IMG/VR virus record: IMGVR_UViG_3300036851_000073
Location: 1 to 32,810 of that record
Direction: 5' to 3' (one strand)
Length of the DNA stretch: 32,810 nucleotides
Origin: a virus
The notes beneath the pieces were generated by a model. It did not search any database. It was not told where the DNA came from and saw only the letters and a list, made by a program, of their open reading frames with translations. Made by a program: the position numbers and the translations under genes. Shown piece after piece: positions 1 through 6,043 of this stretch. How positions within the stretch are numbered: position 1 is the stretch's first letter; every line of letters begins with the position of its first letter.

Positions 1-188
1 GCATCCCAACGGTGATCGACGTTCGGCTGGTTGACGGGCCTGGGGCCGAGCCTTCGCGTGGGTTCGTCCACGAACAGCCGCTTGCCGCGTGCCCGCGCCT
101 TGCGGATCGTCCACACCGCAGCGCCGAGGAAGAGCCACGAGGGGAAGAGCCACGCAGCGTTGGCGGCATGCTCGGCTAGCCACGTCAC
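1..188 (-). CDS. Small membrane protein, partial (runs off window)
   Basis: At least 62 residues are visible and the gene continues past the left edge. It starts at GTG, which overlaps the stop of the preceding 27-residue gene in a GTGA junction, with GGAG about 6 bases upstream. Residues about 9-30 are hydrophobic (AWLFPSWLFLGAAVWTI) and form one likely membrane segment, followed by a basic stretch (RKARARGKR) that would stay in the cytoplasm by the positive-inside rule. No family is recognised. It is the last visible member of the early operon downstream of the RAMP-like gene. The coding call rests on frame, ribosome site and membrane pattern only. Confidence 0.55.
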   Translation of the reverse strand, partial: MTWLAEHAANAAWLFPSWLFLGAAVWTIRKARARGKRLFVDEPTRRLGPRPVNQPNVDHRWD

Positions 189-268
189 GACTGCTCCAAC
201 GGCTGCATCCTAGAGACCGCGGCCTCGTACTCACCCGCGCGGATCATGTCGGCGATCGTGAGGTTCAT
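185..268 (-). CDS. 27-residue ORF coupled to RAMP-like gene
   Basis: A very short frame (MNLTIADMIRAGEYEAAVSR, then seven more residues) starts at an ATG that overlaps the stop of the 222-residue gene (ATGA) and ends in a TGA that overlaps the GTG of the next gene (GTGA). Such stop-start overlaps recur throughout this operon, which argues that it is translated by coupling. The peptide looks like one amphipathic helix with acidic and alanine residues. No function can be assigned; chance is possible at this length. Confidence 0.45.
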   Translation of the reverse strand: MNLTIADMIRAGEYEAAVSRMQPLEQS

Positions 269-933
269 GCCTTGTCCCACGATGTGACGGTGTACTTGCC
301 GAACCCCTGGGAGCGGGAAGCGCCGATGCCCTGGCGCTCACCGGTCAGCCAGATGTGCGCCCACTGCTCGTCGGTGAACTTGTAGTCCGTCTCGACGGTG
401 AACGCGATCTTGGCGTCGGTAACGTACTCCTCGTACTGGATGCCGGTTCCGCGGAAGGTGTGGACGAATCGCTGGGTGATGCCGCTGGCCTCGGTGACGC
501 CGAGGTGCAGCTTGTCTTCGATGACGTGGACGTGCTCGGCGAGGAACGACAGCAGGCCCTTGTTGGTCTTGCCCCAGCCGCGCATCTCCAGCTTGCCGGC
601 GGCAACGGCGACGGAGGCGGCTTCCTTGAGCGCTGCCTTCAACTGGCGACCCTCAATAAAGAGTCCGTTCTCGTCGCGCTTGAAGCCGTTCAGGTGCTTC
701 TGCGCGTCGACGATCTTGGCGGCCTCGTCGGCGGTGACGCCGCGCTCGGCCATGGTCTCGGCGACCATCTCGCGCAGCAGGTCGTCCTTCGCGCCGAGCT
801 TGGTCCGGAGCCAGCCTTCGGCCACGTTCTGGTCGGTCGGGGTGCCGCCAGCGATGGTGCCGACCAGCAGCGTGCCGTTGAAGCGGTGGGGCCAGGATTT
901 GACGTTGAACTTCTGGAACACGCTTTCAGTCAT
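265..933 (-). CDS. RAMP-like (Cas7-like) phage protein
   Basis: A 222-residue soluble protein. Two features recall the RAMP superfamily of CRISPR RNA-binding proteins. The first is a central segment (FIEGRQLKAALKEA, near residues 92-105) that resembles the [IP]-x-G-x-x-[LI]-[KR]-x-[AG]-[LI]-[RK] motif of Cas7/Csm3/Cmr4 proteins. The second is a C-terminal glycine-rich loop, GERQGIGASRSQGFGKY, which closely follows the GxGxxRxxGFG loop of RAMPs and is followed by a last beta strand. It begins with MTESVFQKFNVKSWP, with AGAGAGAA as ribosome site 9 bases upstream. No cas gene or CRISPR array is visible nearby. It lies in the early operon immediately downstream of a C-rich repeat region. RAMP assignment is by motif only; RNA binding is inference. 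It could be a phage family that shares the loop by convergence. Confidence 0.8.
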   Translation of the reverse strand: MTESVFQKFNVKSWPHRFNGTLLVGTIAGGTPTDQNVAEGWLRTKLGAKDDLLREMVAETMAERGVTADEAAKIVDAQKHLNGFKRDENGLFIEGRQLKAALKEAASVAVAAGKLEMRGWGKTNKGLLSFLAEHVHVIEDKLHLGVTEASGITQRFVHTFRGTGIQYEEYVTDAKIAFTVETDYKFTDEQWAHIWLTGERQGIGASRSQGFGKYTVTSWDKA

Positions 934-1496
934 TTCAGTTCTTCTCTCTGGTTAGTCGGTAAGAGGTGGAGCGGCGAGTGGGGGGTGGGGCTGGGAAGTC
1001 GGATTAGGCGGGGGCAGTCGGTAGTGACTGGATCTGGGTCGGTGCGGGTTGTCGGTGCGGGTAGGGCGGGAAAGGGCTGCGCGGTAGCGGCTTGGCGTGG
1101 GCTGTCGGTGCGGGCGGAGACGACATGGGTGGCGGCGGGTGGTCGGGCAGGCGAGGGCTGACGGGGGCAGGTCTGCGGTGGGCTGGGCAGTCGGGTAGGG
1201 GCGGATGCGGGCGGGGATGGCGCGCGTCGGCACGGGTCGTCGGTGAGGGGTGATACGGGGCGACGCGGGGTGGTGTGGGACGTCGGGTGGGGGACGAGTT
1301 GGGTGGAACTGGGCTGGGGGGTCGGGCTGGGGACGAGTTGGAGAGGACATGGCTGGGGCAGTCGGGATGGGCAGGGCTGAGATGGAAAGACGAGGGCGGG
1401 CCTGGGAAGTCGGGACGGCTGGGGACGAGACGGGAAGGGAGGACCAGGGAAGTCGGGTAGGTGTGGGGTCGAGGCGTATTGGGGGGGCATGGGTCG
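934..1496 (-). repeat. C-rich CCGACTNCCC repeat region upstream of RAMP-like gene
   Basis: About 560 bases without a convincing gene. On the minus (transcribed) strand the sequence is strongly C-rich and carries about 15 copies of a motif near CCGACTNCCC. On the plus strand this reads as GTCGG cores beginning near 955, 998, 1017, 1038, 1051, 1104, 1142, 1190, 1226, 1239, 1282, 1321, 1361, 1409 and 1452. Most steps are 36-53 bases, with a few inserted extra copies. A second word, CTCGTCCCC, occurs three times between the motifs (plus-strand GGGGACGAG near 1291, 1330 and 1421). The last copy ends 16 bases before the ATG of the RAMP-like gene. Spacers are not conserved and the copies fall in different reading frames, so repetition is at nucleic-acid level. 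The plus strand is rich in GGG runs and could form G-quadruplexes. Possible roles are a replication origin with iterons, a structured or unstructured leader RNA, or a protein-binding array. Confidence 0.75.
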
Positions 1497-2033
1497 TCAG
1501 GCGGCCTTGTTCTTGGGCGCTCGGATCGACGAGCGCAAGCGGAGGTACTCGTCCTCGGTCAGGACGTCTGCGGTGGTCTTGCCAGCGGGGATGCGCTTCG
1601 CAACCGCACGATGAAAGGCGGCCTCGAACAGCGCGGCATTGGAGCGCTTCACGTGCTCGCCAGCGACGAACAGGTGATCCGCGCGCGTCATGTCACCGAG
1701 GCGTCGGCGGAGCATGTCGTCGCTGACCACGAAGTGCAGGTCGAACGCCTTCAGCGCGTCGGAGTCGCCGTCACCGAACCGCTCGGCGGCATCCTTGAAG
1801 GCAGACCGAGGAGCGTCCGCAGCCCGCCTGCCGCGACGGGACCGGGCCTGGTCCCCCAATACCTGAGTCACGAACTGCTCGGCGTTCGCGTTCAGCCAGC
1901 CGGCCAGCAGGGAGGGGTTCGTCTTGCGCAGTTCGGCCACCAGATCGGCAGCCAAGACAGGCAGGATGTAATCCCCGCTGGGGATGCGCTGATCAACGAA
2001 CGCTTGGAATTCGGCCCGGTAGTCGCGTGCCAT
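1497..2033 (-). CDS. Hypothetical early phage protein, 178 aa
   Basis: A soluble, charged protein of 178 residues starting MARDYRAEFQAFVDQ, with AGGAGAGC about 4 bases before the ATG, a strong ribosome site. It is rich in helix formers. An arginine-rich patch (RSRRGRRAA, near residues 63-72) and a basic C-terminus (SSIRAPKNKAA) could contact nucleic acid, but no known domain is recognised. It follows the 82-residue gene by 11 bases and is followed by the C-rich repeat region, which is the main break in this otherwise compact operon. Function unknown. Confidence 0.85.
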   Translation of the reverse strand: MARDYRAEFQAFVDQRIPSGDYILPVLAADLVAELRKTNPSLLAGWLNANAEQFVTQVLGDQARSRRGRRAADAPRSAFKDAAERFGDGDSDALKAFDLHFVVSDDMLRRRLGDMTRADHLFVAGEHVKRSNAALFEAAFHRAVAKRIPAGKTTADVLTEDEYLRLRSSIRAPKNKAA

Positions 2034-2044
2034 GTCTGCTCTCC

Positions 2045-2293
2045 TCAGTCTTTGGGGTTGTCTTTGGGTTCGGTCTCATCCAGCGCGTCGAACACCAGCT
2101 CGGTAGCCCCGTTGTGGCCGTGGATGAACTCGACGTCGCGGATGTCGTTCCACACGGCAGTCGAGGGGTGCTCCCCAAGCCAGCGGACAGCAACGGAGCC
2201 GTCAGAGAACTCGCAAAACTCAGCTACGTCGCCGGTACCTGACACCTTGGAGATGTCGATGTGGCGGCGGAGACGGCCGGTCATGACTGTCAT
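2045..2293 (-). CDS. Hypothetical early phage protein, 82 aa
   Basis: The start ATG overlaps the stop of the upstream 96-residue gene (ATGA). A second in-frame ATG three codons later (MTGRLRRHIDIS) is an alternative start. The protein has a basic N-terminus and an acidic C-terminus (DALDETEPKDNPKD), with a central stretch (VAVRWLGEHPSTAVWNDIRD) that looks like beta strands and turns of a small barrel. No family is recognised. It belongs to the early operon by position and spacing. Confidence 0.8.
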   Translation of the reverse strand: MTVMTGRLRRHIDISKVSGTGDVAEFCEFSDGSVAVRWLGEHPSTAVWNDIRDVEFIHGHNGATELVFDALDETEPKDNPKD

Positions 2294-2580
2294 TTCGCAC
2301 CGCCGTTGATCAGATCCAGCACGGCATCGGCCACGTCCCTGGCAGCCTCTTGCGCGTGAATGATGTGGGCGCCGCCGTCGATATACAGCTGCCGGATGCG
2401 CTGTTCGATCTGCTCTCGGGTCAGCTGGGGTGCGAGGTGCGGCAGGGCAGCCTCCAGAGCGGCGCGGGCATCCAGCCGAAAATCCTTCGAGCCGGCGATC
2501 GGCGCGTTGGTGACGAATGTCTTAGCGAGGGATCGCGTGGCTGCTTCCACGGCCTCCTCGGTGATGCGCGGGTCGCTCAT
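2290..2580 (-). CDS. Hypothetical early phage protein, 96 aa
   Basis: The chosen start is MSDPRITEEAVEAATRSLAK at 2580, where the ATG overlaps the stop of the 105-residue gene upstream (ATGA). A longer open frame extends upstream but only as a shadow of that gene. The product is almost entirely helical, with repeated alanine and acidic residues (AARAALEAALPHL-type and ARDVADAVLDLI segments). It resembles many small actinophage proteins that begin with an EEAVEAA helix, whose function is unknown. Confidence 0.82.
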   Translation of the reverse strand: MSDPRITEEAVEAATRSLAKTFVTNAPIAGSKDFRLDARAALEAALPHLAPQLTREQIEQRIRQLYIDGGAHIIHAQEAARDVADAVLDLINGGAK

Positions 2581-2894
2581 GAGACACCGCCCCTGGGCCG
2601 GACGTGGATCGTGAGCGACTGATCGACCAGAACCTCTTCCACCGCGGCGCCGCTTTGCAGGCTGAACAGGTCCTGCTTCCTGCGCGCCTCGGGCAAGGCG
2701 TGGACCCATTGGTGCAACACGCCCGTACCGGCGTCGACGATGATGTCGACGTGGCCGGCCGGGGTGGCCGTGGCGCGCACCCACACGAGTTCCGGGTGCG
2801 CCCTCAGCAGGTCGGCTAGGCGGGTCATGCCCTCACTGAACGAGTGGACGGCGTACACATTGGCAGCCTCGCCAGGTCCCCCCGGCGCGGTCAT
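2577..2894 (-). CDS. Hypothetical early phage protein, 105 aa
   Basis: Soluble alpha/beta-looking protein that begins MTAPGGPGEAANVYAVHSFS. It has stop-start overlaps (ATGA) with the genes on both sides, so it is embedded in the coupled early operon. The segment VWVRATATPAGHVDIIVDAG and the C-terminal TIHVRPRGGVS look like beta strands. No catalytic motif or known family is recognised. Confidence 0.8.
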   Translation of the reverse strand: MTAPGGPGEAANVYAVHSFSEGMTRLADLLRAHPELVWVRATATPAGHVDIIVDAGTGVLHQWVHALPEARRKQDLFSLQSGAAVEEVLVDQSLTIHVRPRGGVS

Positions 2895-3073
2895 GGCTTG
2901 TCCTCGTCGACACGGATGCTGCCTTCGGCAACCATCGCGTCGAGGTGCCGCTGCGCGTACTCGGCGGGCGTCTCGCCCGTCATGATGGGGTACTGGTTGT
3001 CGGCAATAGCGGCCAGTACCGCCAGGGCGTAGGAGGCGGTGGCATGGTGGTCATTGATGCGGTAGGCGGTCAT
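2891..3073 (-). CDS. Hypothetical early phage protein, 60 aa
   Basis: Short protein starting MTAYRINDHHATASYALAVL, predicted to be mainly helical with an acidic tail (RVDEDKP). The ATG overlaps the stop of the 33-residue gene upstream and the stop overlaps the ATG of the next gene. Histidine-rich N-terminus (NDHH). No function can be proposed. Confidence 0.7.
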   Translation of the reverse strand: MTAYRINDHHATASYALAVLAAIADNQYPIMTGETPAEYAQRHLDAMVAEGSIRVDEDKP

Positions 3074-3171
3074 GACCGGCCGCCTGACAGGTTGTCCTCG
3101 TCACGCAGCGGCAGCTCGGTGGCGTCCAGGCGGCGCTTCAGCCAGTTGCTCAGTGCCTCGATGATGAACAT
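3070..3171 (-). CDS. 33-residue ORF with strong ribosome site
   Basis: Starts MFIIEALSNWLKRRLDATEL, an amphipathic helix followed by an acidic-polar tail. The upstream AAGGGGAG about 8 bases before the ATG is one of the better ribosome sites in this operon, and the stop overlaps the start of the 60-residue gene (ATGA). These two features support translation despite the small size. No family recognised. Confidence 0.55.
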   Translation of the reverse strand: MFIIEALSNWLKRRLDATELPLRDEDNLSGGRS

Positions 3172-3185
3172 CTGCGATACTCCCC

Positions 3186-3290
3186 TTAGTCGGTGGCCTC
3201 TTCGTTCTGTCTTGGCTGGCAGCGAGGAGGCCGCTGCTTTTTCTTGGCTGTGAAGTTGGAAGCCCGGTCGGTACTGGGAGCGATGGCCAC
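3186..3290 (-). CDS. Possible 34-residue basic ORF
   Basis: Frame from GTG to TAA encoding a very basic peptide (MAIAPSTDRASNFTAKKKQR, then PPRCQPRQNEEATD). Its stop lies just before the ribosome site of the 33-residue gene and contains the word CACCGACTAA, which is shared with the end of the C-rich repeat region. No good ribosome site precedes the GTG; another GTG upstream at about 3326 is in frame. The rest of this roughly 165-base gap shows nothing else. It could equally be an untranslated leader. Confidence 0.3.
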   Translation of the reverse strand: MAIAPSTDRASNFTAKKKQRPPRCQPRQNEEATD

Positions 3291-3337
3291 TCGGCGCCCC
3301 GGGGGGACAGGCGCGCTAACCAGCACCGACCGGGGTC

Positions 3338-3607
3338 TTAGGAAGCGCGCGGCTGTCGCGTGCGCGCTTCGATGAAGGCCTCGATGTCGTCAGCCCGGAC
3401 CCTCGTCCGCGACCGCTTGGCGGTGGACGAGGCCATGTCCACGGCCCGCAGATCGCCATCGGCGATCAGCTTGTAGACCGTGTTAGGCGACACGTCCAGC
3501 TTCTCGGCCGTCTCCGGAATGGAGTACAGGAGCCGGGTGTCGCCGACACTCTTCAGCAGTTCACTGAGCTGATCGGCCAGCTGCTCGGCGCGGGGCTTCG
3601 GGCTCAT
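3338..3607 (-). CDS. xis: Excisionase-like helix-turn-helix protein
   Basis: 89 residues from MSPKPRAEQLADQLSELLKS. Residues about 26-85 form a winged-helix DNA-binding domain of the excisionase/AlpA (HTH_17, MerR-like) type: YSIPETAEKLDVSPNTVYKL is the helix-turn-helix, and RVRADDIEAFIEA is the conserved C-terminal part that follows the wing. The N-terminal 25 residues form an extra helix. Being second in the early operon, divergent from repressor and integrase, fits a recombination directionality factor, but a role as early transcription regulator (Cro-like) is also possible. The ATG overlaps the stop of the upstream gene (TGATG). Confidence 0.8.
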   Translation of the reverse strand: MSPKPRAEQLADQLSELLKSVGDTRLLYSIPETAEKLDVSPNTVYKLIADGDLRAVDMASSTAKRSRTRVRADDIEAFIEARTRQPRAS

Positions 3608-3867
3608 CAGATCTCCTCGTACTTGAATTCGAAGGTGGCGGCGTCCACCGGGTAGAACTCGGCGTTCGTGCCGCGGACGATGTAGTCGCCGATGCGCACC
3701 TTCGTGACGTGGCGCAAAGTGGTGCAGATCAGGTCCTTGCCGCGCATCTTCAGCAGGTCCGTCGAGCGCCACTCGGCCGGCAGGTCGGTGAAGTTCCCGT
3801 TCCACTGGATGGCGTCGATCTCGCGCGGCCTGGCCACGTACCTGCGGACCTTCGATGCGCTGCTCAT
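3607..3867 (-). CDS. Conserved small phage protein (first early gene)
   Basis: 86 residues from MSSASKVRRYVARPREIDAI. The pattern is that of a widespread phage family: a basic start, a QWNG motif (IDAIQWNGNFTDL), and the C-terminal GDYIVRGTNAEFYPVDAATF, normally read as GDYIxxGxxGEFYPCxPxxF. Its function is unknown, although it is common in phage early regions. The start was chosen because the frame upstream is the operator region and because a TTGACA box lies 29 bases before the ATG, so the mRNA may begin at or near the start codon. GGAG lies only 3 bases before the ATG. Confidence 0.82.
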   Translation of the reverse strand: MSSASKVRRYVARPREIDAIQWNGNFTDLPAEWRSTDLLKMRGKDLICTTLRHVTKVRIGDYIVRGTNAEFYPVDAATFEFKYEEI

Positions 3868-3979
3868 GGCTCCACTTTGCGCAACTATGCGCGACATGTC
3901 AACCCACAACGCCCCACAATGCGCAACATTTTTTGGACGGTGACTAGCGCAATGTGGCCTGGTTGCGCATACTGGCGCC
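3868..3979. promoter_or_regulatory. Divergent operator region with five TGCGCA-type repeats
   Basis: This 112-base gap separates the repressor from the early operon. It holds repeated words: TTGCGCAA (3877-3884), TGCGCGAC (3888-3895), TGCGCAAC (3920-3927), AGCGCAAT (3946-3953) and TTGCGCAT (3963-3970). They share a near-palindromic GCGCA core, as expected of sites for the XRE-type repressor and perhaps the excisionase-like protein. Two sites overlap the early promoter spacer and two overlap the presumed repressor promoter. Binding is inference. Confidence 0.7.
3874..3902 (-). promoter_or_regulatory. Early promoter, probably leaderless
   Basis: On the minus strand a perfect -35 box TTGACA (3902 to 3897) is followed after 17 bases by CAAAGT (3879 to 3874), a weak -10 box. 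The expected transcription start falls at or next to the A of the ATG at 3867. The spacer contains two of the TGCGCA-type repeats, so repressor bound there would block RNA polymerase. Confidence 0.55.
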
Positions 3980-4492
3980 GTGGCCAGGAAGATGACCGCA
4001 GGGATGCAAGCTGCTGGGCGGGAGCTTCGCCGAAGGCGGAACGACATCCAGTTGACCCAGGAAGATCTCGCGGAGAACTCCGGGGCATCCCGTCGCGCCA
4101 TCCAGGATTTCGAGGCGGGTCTCAGGTGGCCACGCGAGTCGACACTGGGCCATCTGGAGCACGCTCTCGGCTGGGACCGCGGGTACCTGTCCGAGTACGC
4201 CGCCCGCGTCGATGCTCTGGAGGCTGACGAATCGGGAGATGACGGGGAGCGGCAGATCCAGGAGATGCCGTACCTGCTGCCGGCGGATCGGGAACTATTC
4301 CTGAAGATCTACCGGACCCGCCGAGATGACGACGCGGTGTTGCGTCTCGCGGAACTGGAGCGGCTGCGTGAGGCCGCGCGGTCACATCCTGACGCGGAGG
4401 TCGCGGGCCATTTGGTGGCAGCGTTCGACCGTCAGATCGCGGACCTGCGCAGCCGCGGCTACGAGTCGGTACCTATCGAGACCGAATCGTGA
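3980..4492 (+). CDS. XRE-family immunity repressor
   Basis: 170 residues from a GTG start. Residues about 11-66 are a lambda-repressor-like XRE helix-turn-helix (LTQEDLAENSGASRRAIQDF is the core, followed by EAGLRWPRESTLGHLEHALG). The C-terminal half is charged and helical without a LexA-type peptidase Ser-Lys signature, so induction by RecA-stimulated self-cleavage is unlikely from the sequence. CATACT lies 6 bases before the GTG and is the best -10 box, so this mRNA may also be leaderless, which is common for actinophage repressors. Its position divergent from an excisionase-like gene and upstream of the integrase supports the immunity repressor call. Confidence 0.85.
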   Translation: MARKMTAGMQAAGRELRRRRNDIQLTQEDLAENSGASRRAIQDFEAGLRWPRESTLGHLEHALGWDRGYLSEYAARVDALEADESGDDGERQIQEMPYLLPADRELFLKIYRTRRDDDAVLRLAELERLREAARSHPDAEVAGHLVAAFDRQIADLRSRGYESVPIETES

Positions 4493-4513
4493 TGTCGCCA
4501 GATGTAGCGCTTT

Positions 4514-4531
4514 GCATCGTCGTAACGATGC
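4514..4531. other. Perfect 7-bp inverted repeat after repressor
   Basis: GCATCGT-CGTA-ACGATGC lies 22 bases downstream of the repressor stop. There is no T-run after it, so it is more likely a regulator site or RNA hairpin than a classical terminator. The remaining bases up to 4636 contain no clear promoter, although CTATAG at 4570-4575 could be part of a -10 box for the following genes. Confidence 0.45.
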
Positions 4532-4636
4532 TGAGAGTACCGACCGCGCCCACCACCCCACGGGGTAGGACCTATAGAGCGGCGAACGCAGCCGGTACCC
4601 GTATGGGACAACGGCTCACGAGGGGACCGAGTTACG

Positions 4637-4936
4637 GTGCGGATACCGACAGTGTTAACGAAGTGCAAGTTCATGGCCGGAGGCGCAGTGGCGCTGATGA
4701 CGGCGAGCACAGTGGGAGACCTCGACTGGCTGGCACGCTGGTCGATCCTGGCCAGCATCCTGGCCGCTGGCATGTGCCTGCGAGCCGCGGTCCGGGAAGT
4801 TGCCGACAACATCCAGTCGTACATCAAGAGGTGGTCCCACGACGTGTTCGAGGACGGTCTCAAGCGAGGTATCGAGATCGGCCGCGAGATGGAGGCGACC
4901 CGGCAGTTCATCTCCTCCACGCGTGACCGGGACTAA
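4637..4936 (+). CDS. Small membrane protein between repressor and integrase
   Basis: 99 residues from GTG, with GAGGGGA upstream at a rather long distance; ATG at 4673 (MAGGAVALMTASTVG) is an alternative start. Two hydrophobic segments (residues about 13-27 and 35-50) suggest a membrane anchor, followed by a long amphipathic and charged helix (DNIQSYIKRWSHDVFEDGLK, GIEIGREMEATRQF). Its stop is 2 bases from the integrase start, so the two are probably co-transcribed and expressed in the lysogen. A superinfection-exclusion role would fit the position and topology but is not shown. Confidence 0.68.
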   Translation: MRIPTVLTKCKFMAGGAVALMTASTVGDLDWLARWSILASILAAGMCLRAAVREVADNIQSYIKRWSHDVFEDGLKRGIEIGREMEATRQFISSTRDRD

Positions 4937-4938
4937 CC

Positions 4939-6021
4939 ATGGCCCACATCCGCAAGCTGAAGTCGGGGAAGTGGCAGGCCACGGTCCGCCACCCCTCCGG
5001 GCAGCGTTGGTCGAAGACTGACCCGTTGAAGCGGGTGGTGCAGCAGTGGGCCAGCGACACCGAGGCGGCGATGCGGCGCGGCGACTTCATCGACCCGGCC
5101 GCCGGCAAGATGACGCTCGGGGACTGGTGGGTGAAGTGGTCCGCCACCCGGCGGGTCGAGTCCGCCACGGCCGCGAAGAACACCTCCCACTGGCGGGTGC
5201 ATGTCGAACCCGCCTTCGGGAGGTGGCCGCTCGCGACGATCAAGTCGTGGGACGTGGAGAAGTGGGTCAGCGATATGGTGGCCGCGAAGGTCGGGCCTCC
5301 CACGGTCGCGGCGTCGCTGAGTCTCCTGACTCACATGCTGAATGCCGCGGTGAAGCACCAGCTGGTCGGCGCCAACCCGGCGTCACTGGTGAGCGCGCCG
5401 ACCGTGCCGAAACACAAGGACCGGTTCCTGTCTCGCGATGAGGCGGCGCGGCTGCTCGACCAGTTCGACGGGGTGAATCGGCTGTTCGTGGAGGTGCTAC
5501 TGGGGACGGGGTTGCGGTGGGAGGAGGCCACTGGTCTGGACGGCCGGCACGTCAACTTCCTCCGCAGGACGATCACGGTGGAGCAGGCACTCGGCAGAGA
5601 CCGGCAGATCAAGCCACCGAAGACCCGTGCCGGCTACCGGGATGTGCCGTTGACCGACGAGCTCACGGAGGGGCTGTCACGGCATGTGGTGAACCTGGCC
5701 AAGCCGGTGTTCCAGCAGCCGAACGGGGAGAGGTTCGACTACTCCAACTGGCGGTCGCGGGTGTGGGTGCCTGCGGTGAAGGCGGCGAACCTGGCGGACC
5801 CGCAGCCGACGCCTCATGATTGCCGCCACACGTATGCGTCGTGGCTAGGTGAGCAGGGTGTGTCGCCTCAGGACCTTGCTGCGCTGCTGGGGCATTCGGA
5901 CTGGCGGATGGTGCAGCGGTACGTCCATTCGTCGGAGGCGCGTATGGACAGGGCAAGGGACGCGTTGGGCGTACCCTCGAACAAGAGTGCCCGGCACAGC
6001 GGCAAGGCTGCACCGGGCTGA
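4939..6021 (+). CDS. int: Tyrosine integrase
   Basis: 360 residues, the usual length of actinophage tyrosine integrases. Residues 1-55 form the arm-binding domain (MAHIRKLKSGKWQATVRHPS). Residues about 58-155 are the SAM-like core-binding domain. Residues about 160-345 are the catalytic domain. The catalytic set is visible: Arg193 (TGLRWEEA), Lys228 (PPKTRAGYR), His293 and Arg296 (HDCRHTYASW), His319 (LLGHSDW) and the nucleophile Tyr328 (QRYVH). It catalyses site-specific recombination of attP with the host tRNA-Ala gene. The attP core lies about 620 bases downstream. The gene follows the small membrane protein by 2 bases. Confidence 0.97.
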   Translation: MAHIRKLKSGKWQATVRHPSGQRWSKTDPLKRVVQQWASDTEAAMRRGDFIDPAAGKMTLGDWWVKWSATRRVESATAAKNTSHWRVHVEPAFGRWPLATIKSWDVEKWVSDMVAAKVGPPTVAASLSLLTHMLNAAVKHQLVGANPASLVSAPTVPKHKDRFLSRDEAARLLDQFDGVNRLFVEVLLGTGLRWEEATGLDGRHVNFLRRTITVEQALGRDRQIKPPKTRAGYRDVPLTDELTEGLSRHVVNLAKPVFQQPNGERFDYSNWRSRVWVPAVKAANLADPQPTPHDCRHTYASWLGEQGVSPQDLAALLGHSDWRMVQRYVHSSEARMDRARDALGVPSNKSARHSGKAAPG

Positions 6022-6043
6022 CCGAACTGATTGGAGTTCGACC

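Noticed and set aside
930-1490. 186-codon Pro/Ser/Arg-rich minus-strand frame across the repeat region, ending in an ATGA overlap with the RAMP-like gene
   Set aside because: A C-rich strand lacks stop codons in all frames, third-position A/T use is far higher than in the neighbours, the repeats fall in different frames and no ribosome site precedes the ATG. The ATGA overlap follows automatically if that frame is open. Kept as a possibility only.
934-1496. CRISPR array
   Set aside because: The conserved unit is only about 10 bases, spacing is irregular and some copies are only 3 bases apart. There are no repeats of 20 or more bases and no adaptation genes.
2290-2784. Longer 164-residue version of the 96-residue early gene
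   Set aside because: The extra N-terminus overlaps the 105-residue gene in another frame and is Arg/Gly-rich shadow sequence; the internal ATG at 2580 has the ATGA junction used throughout the operon.
3607-4101. 164-residue version of the first early gene
   Set aside because: The N-terminal extension would read through the operator region and into the repressor gene on the opposite strand; the family start is at the internal ATG at 3867.
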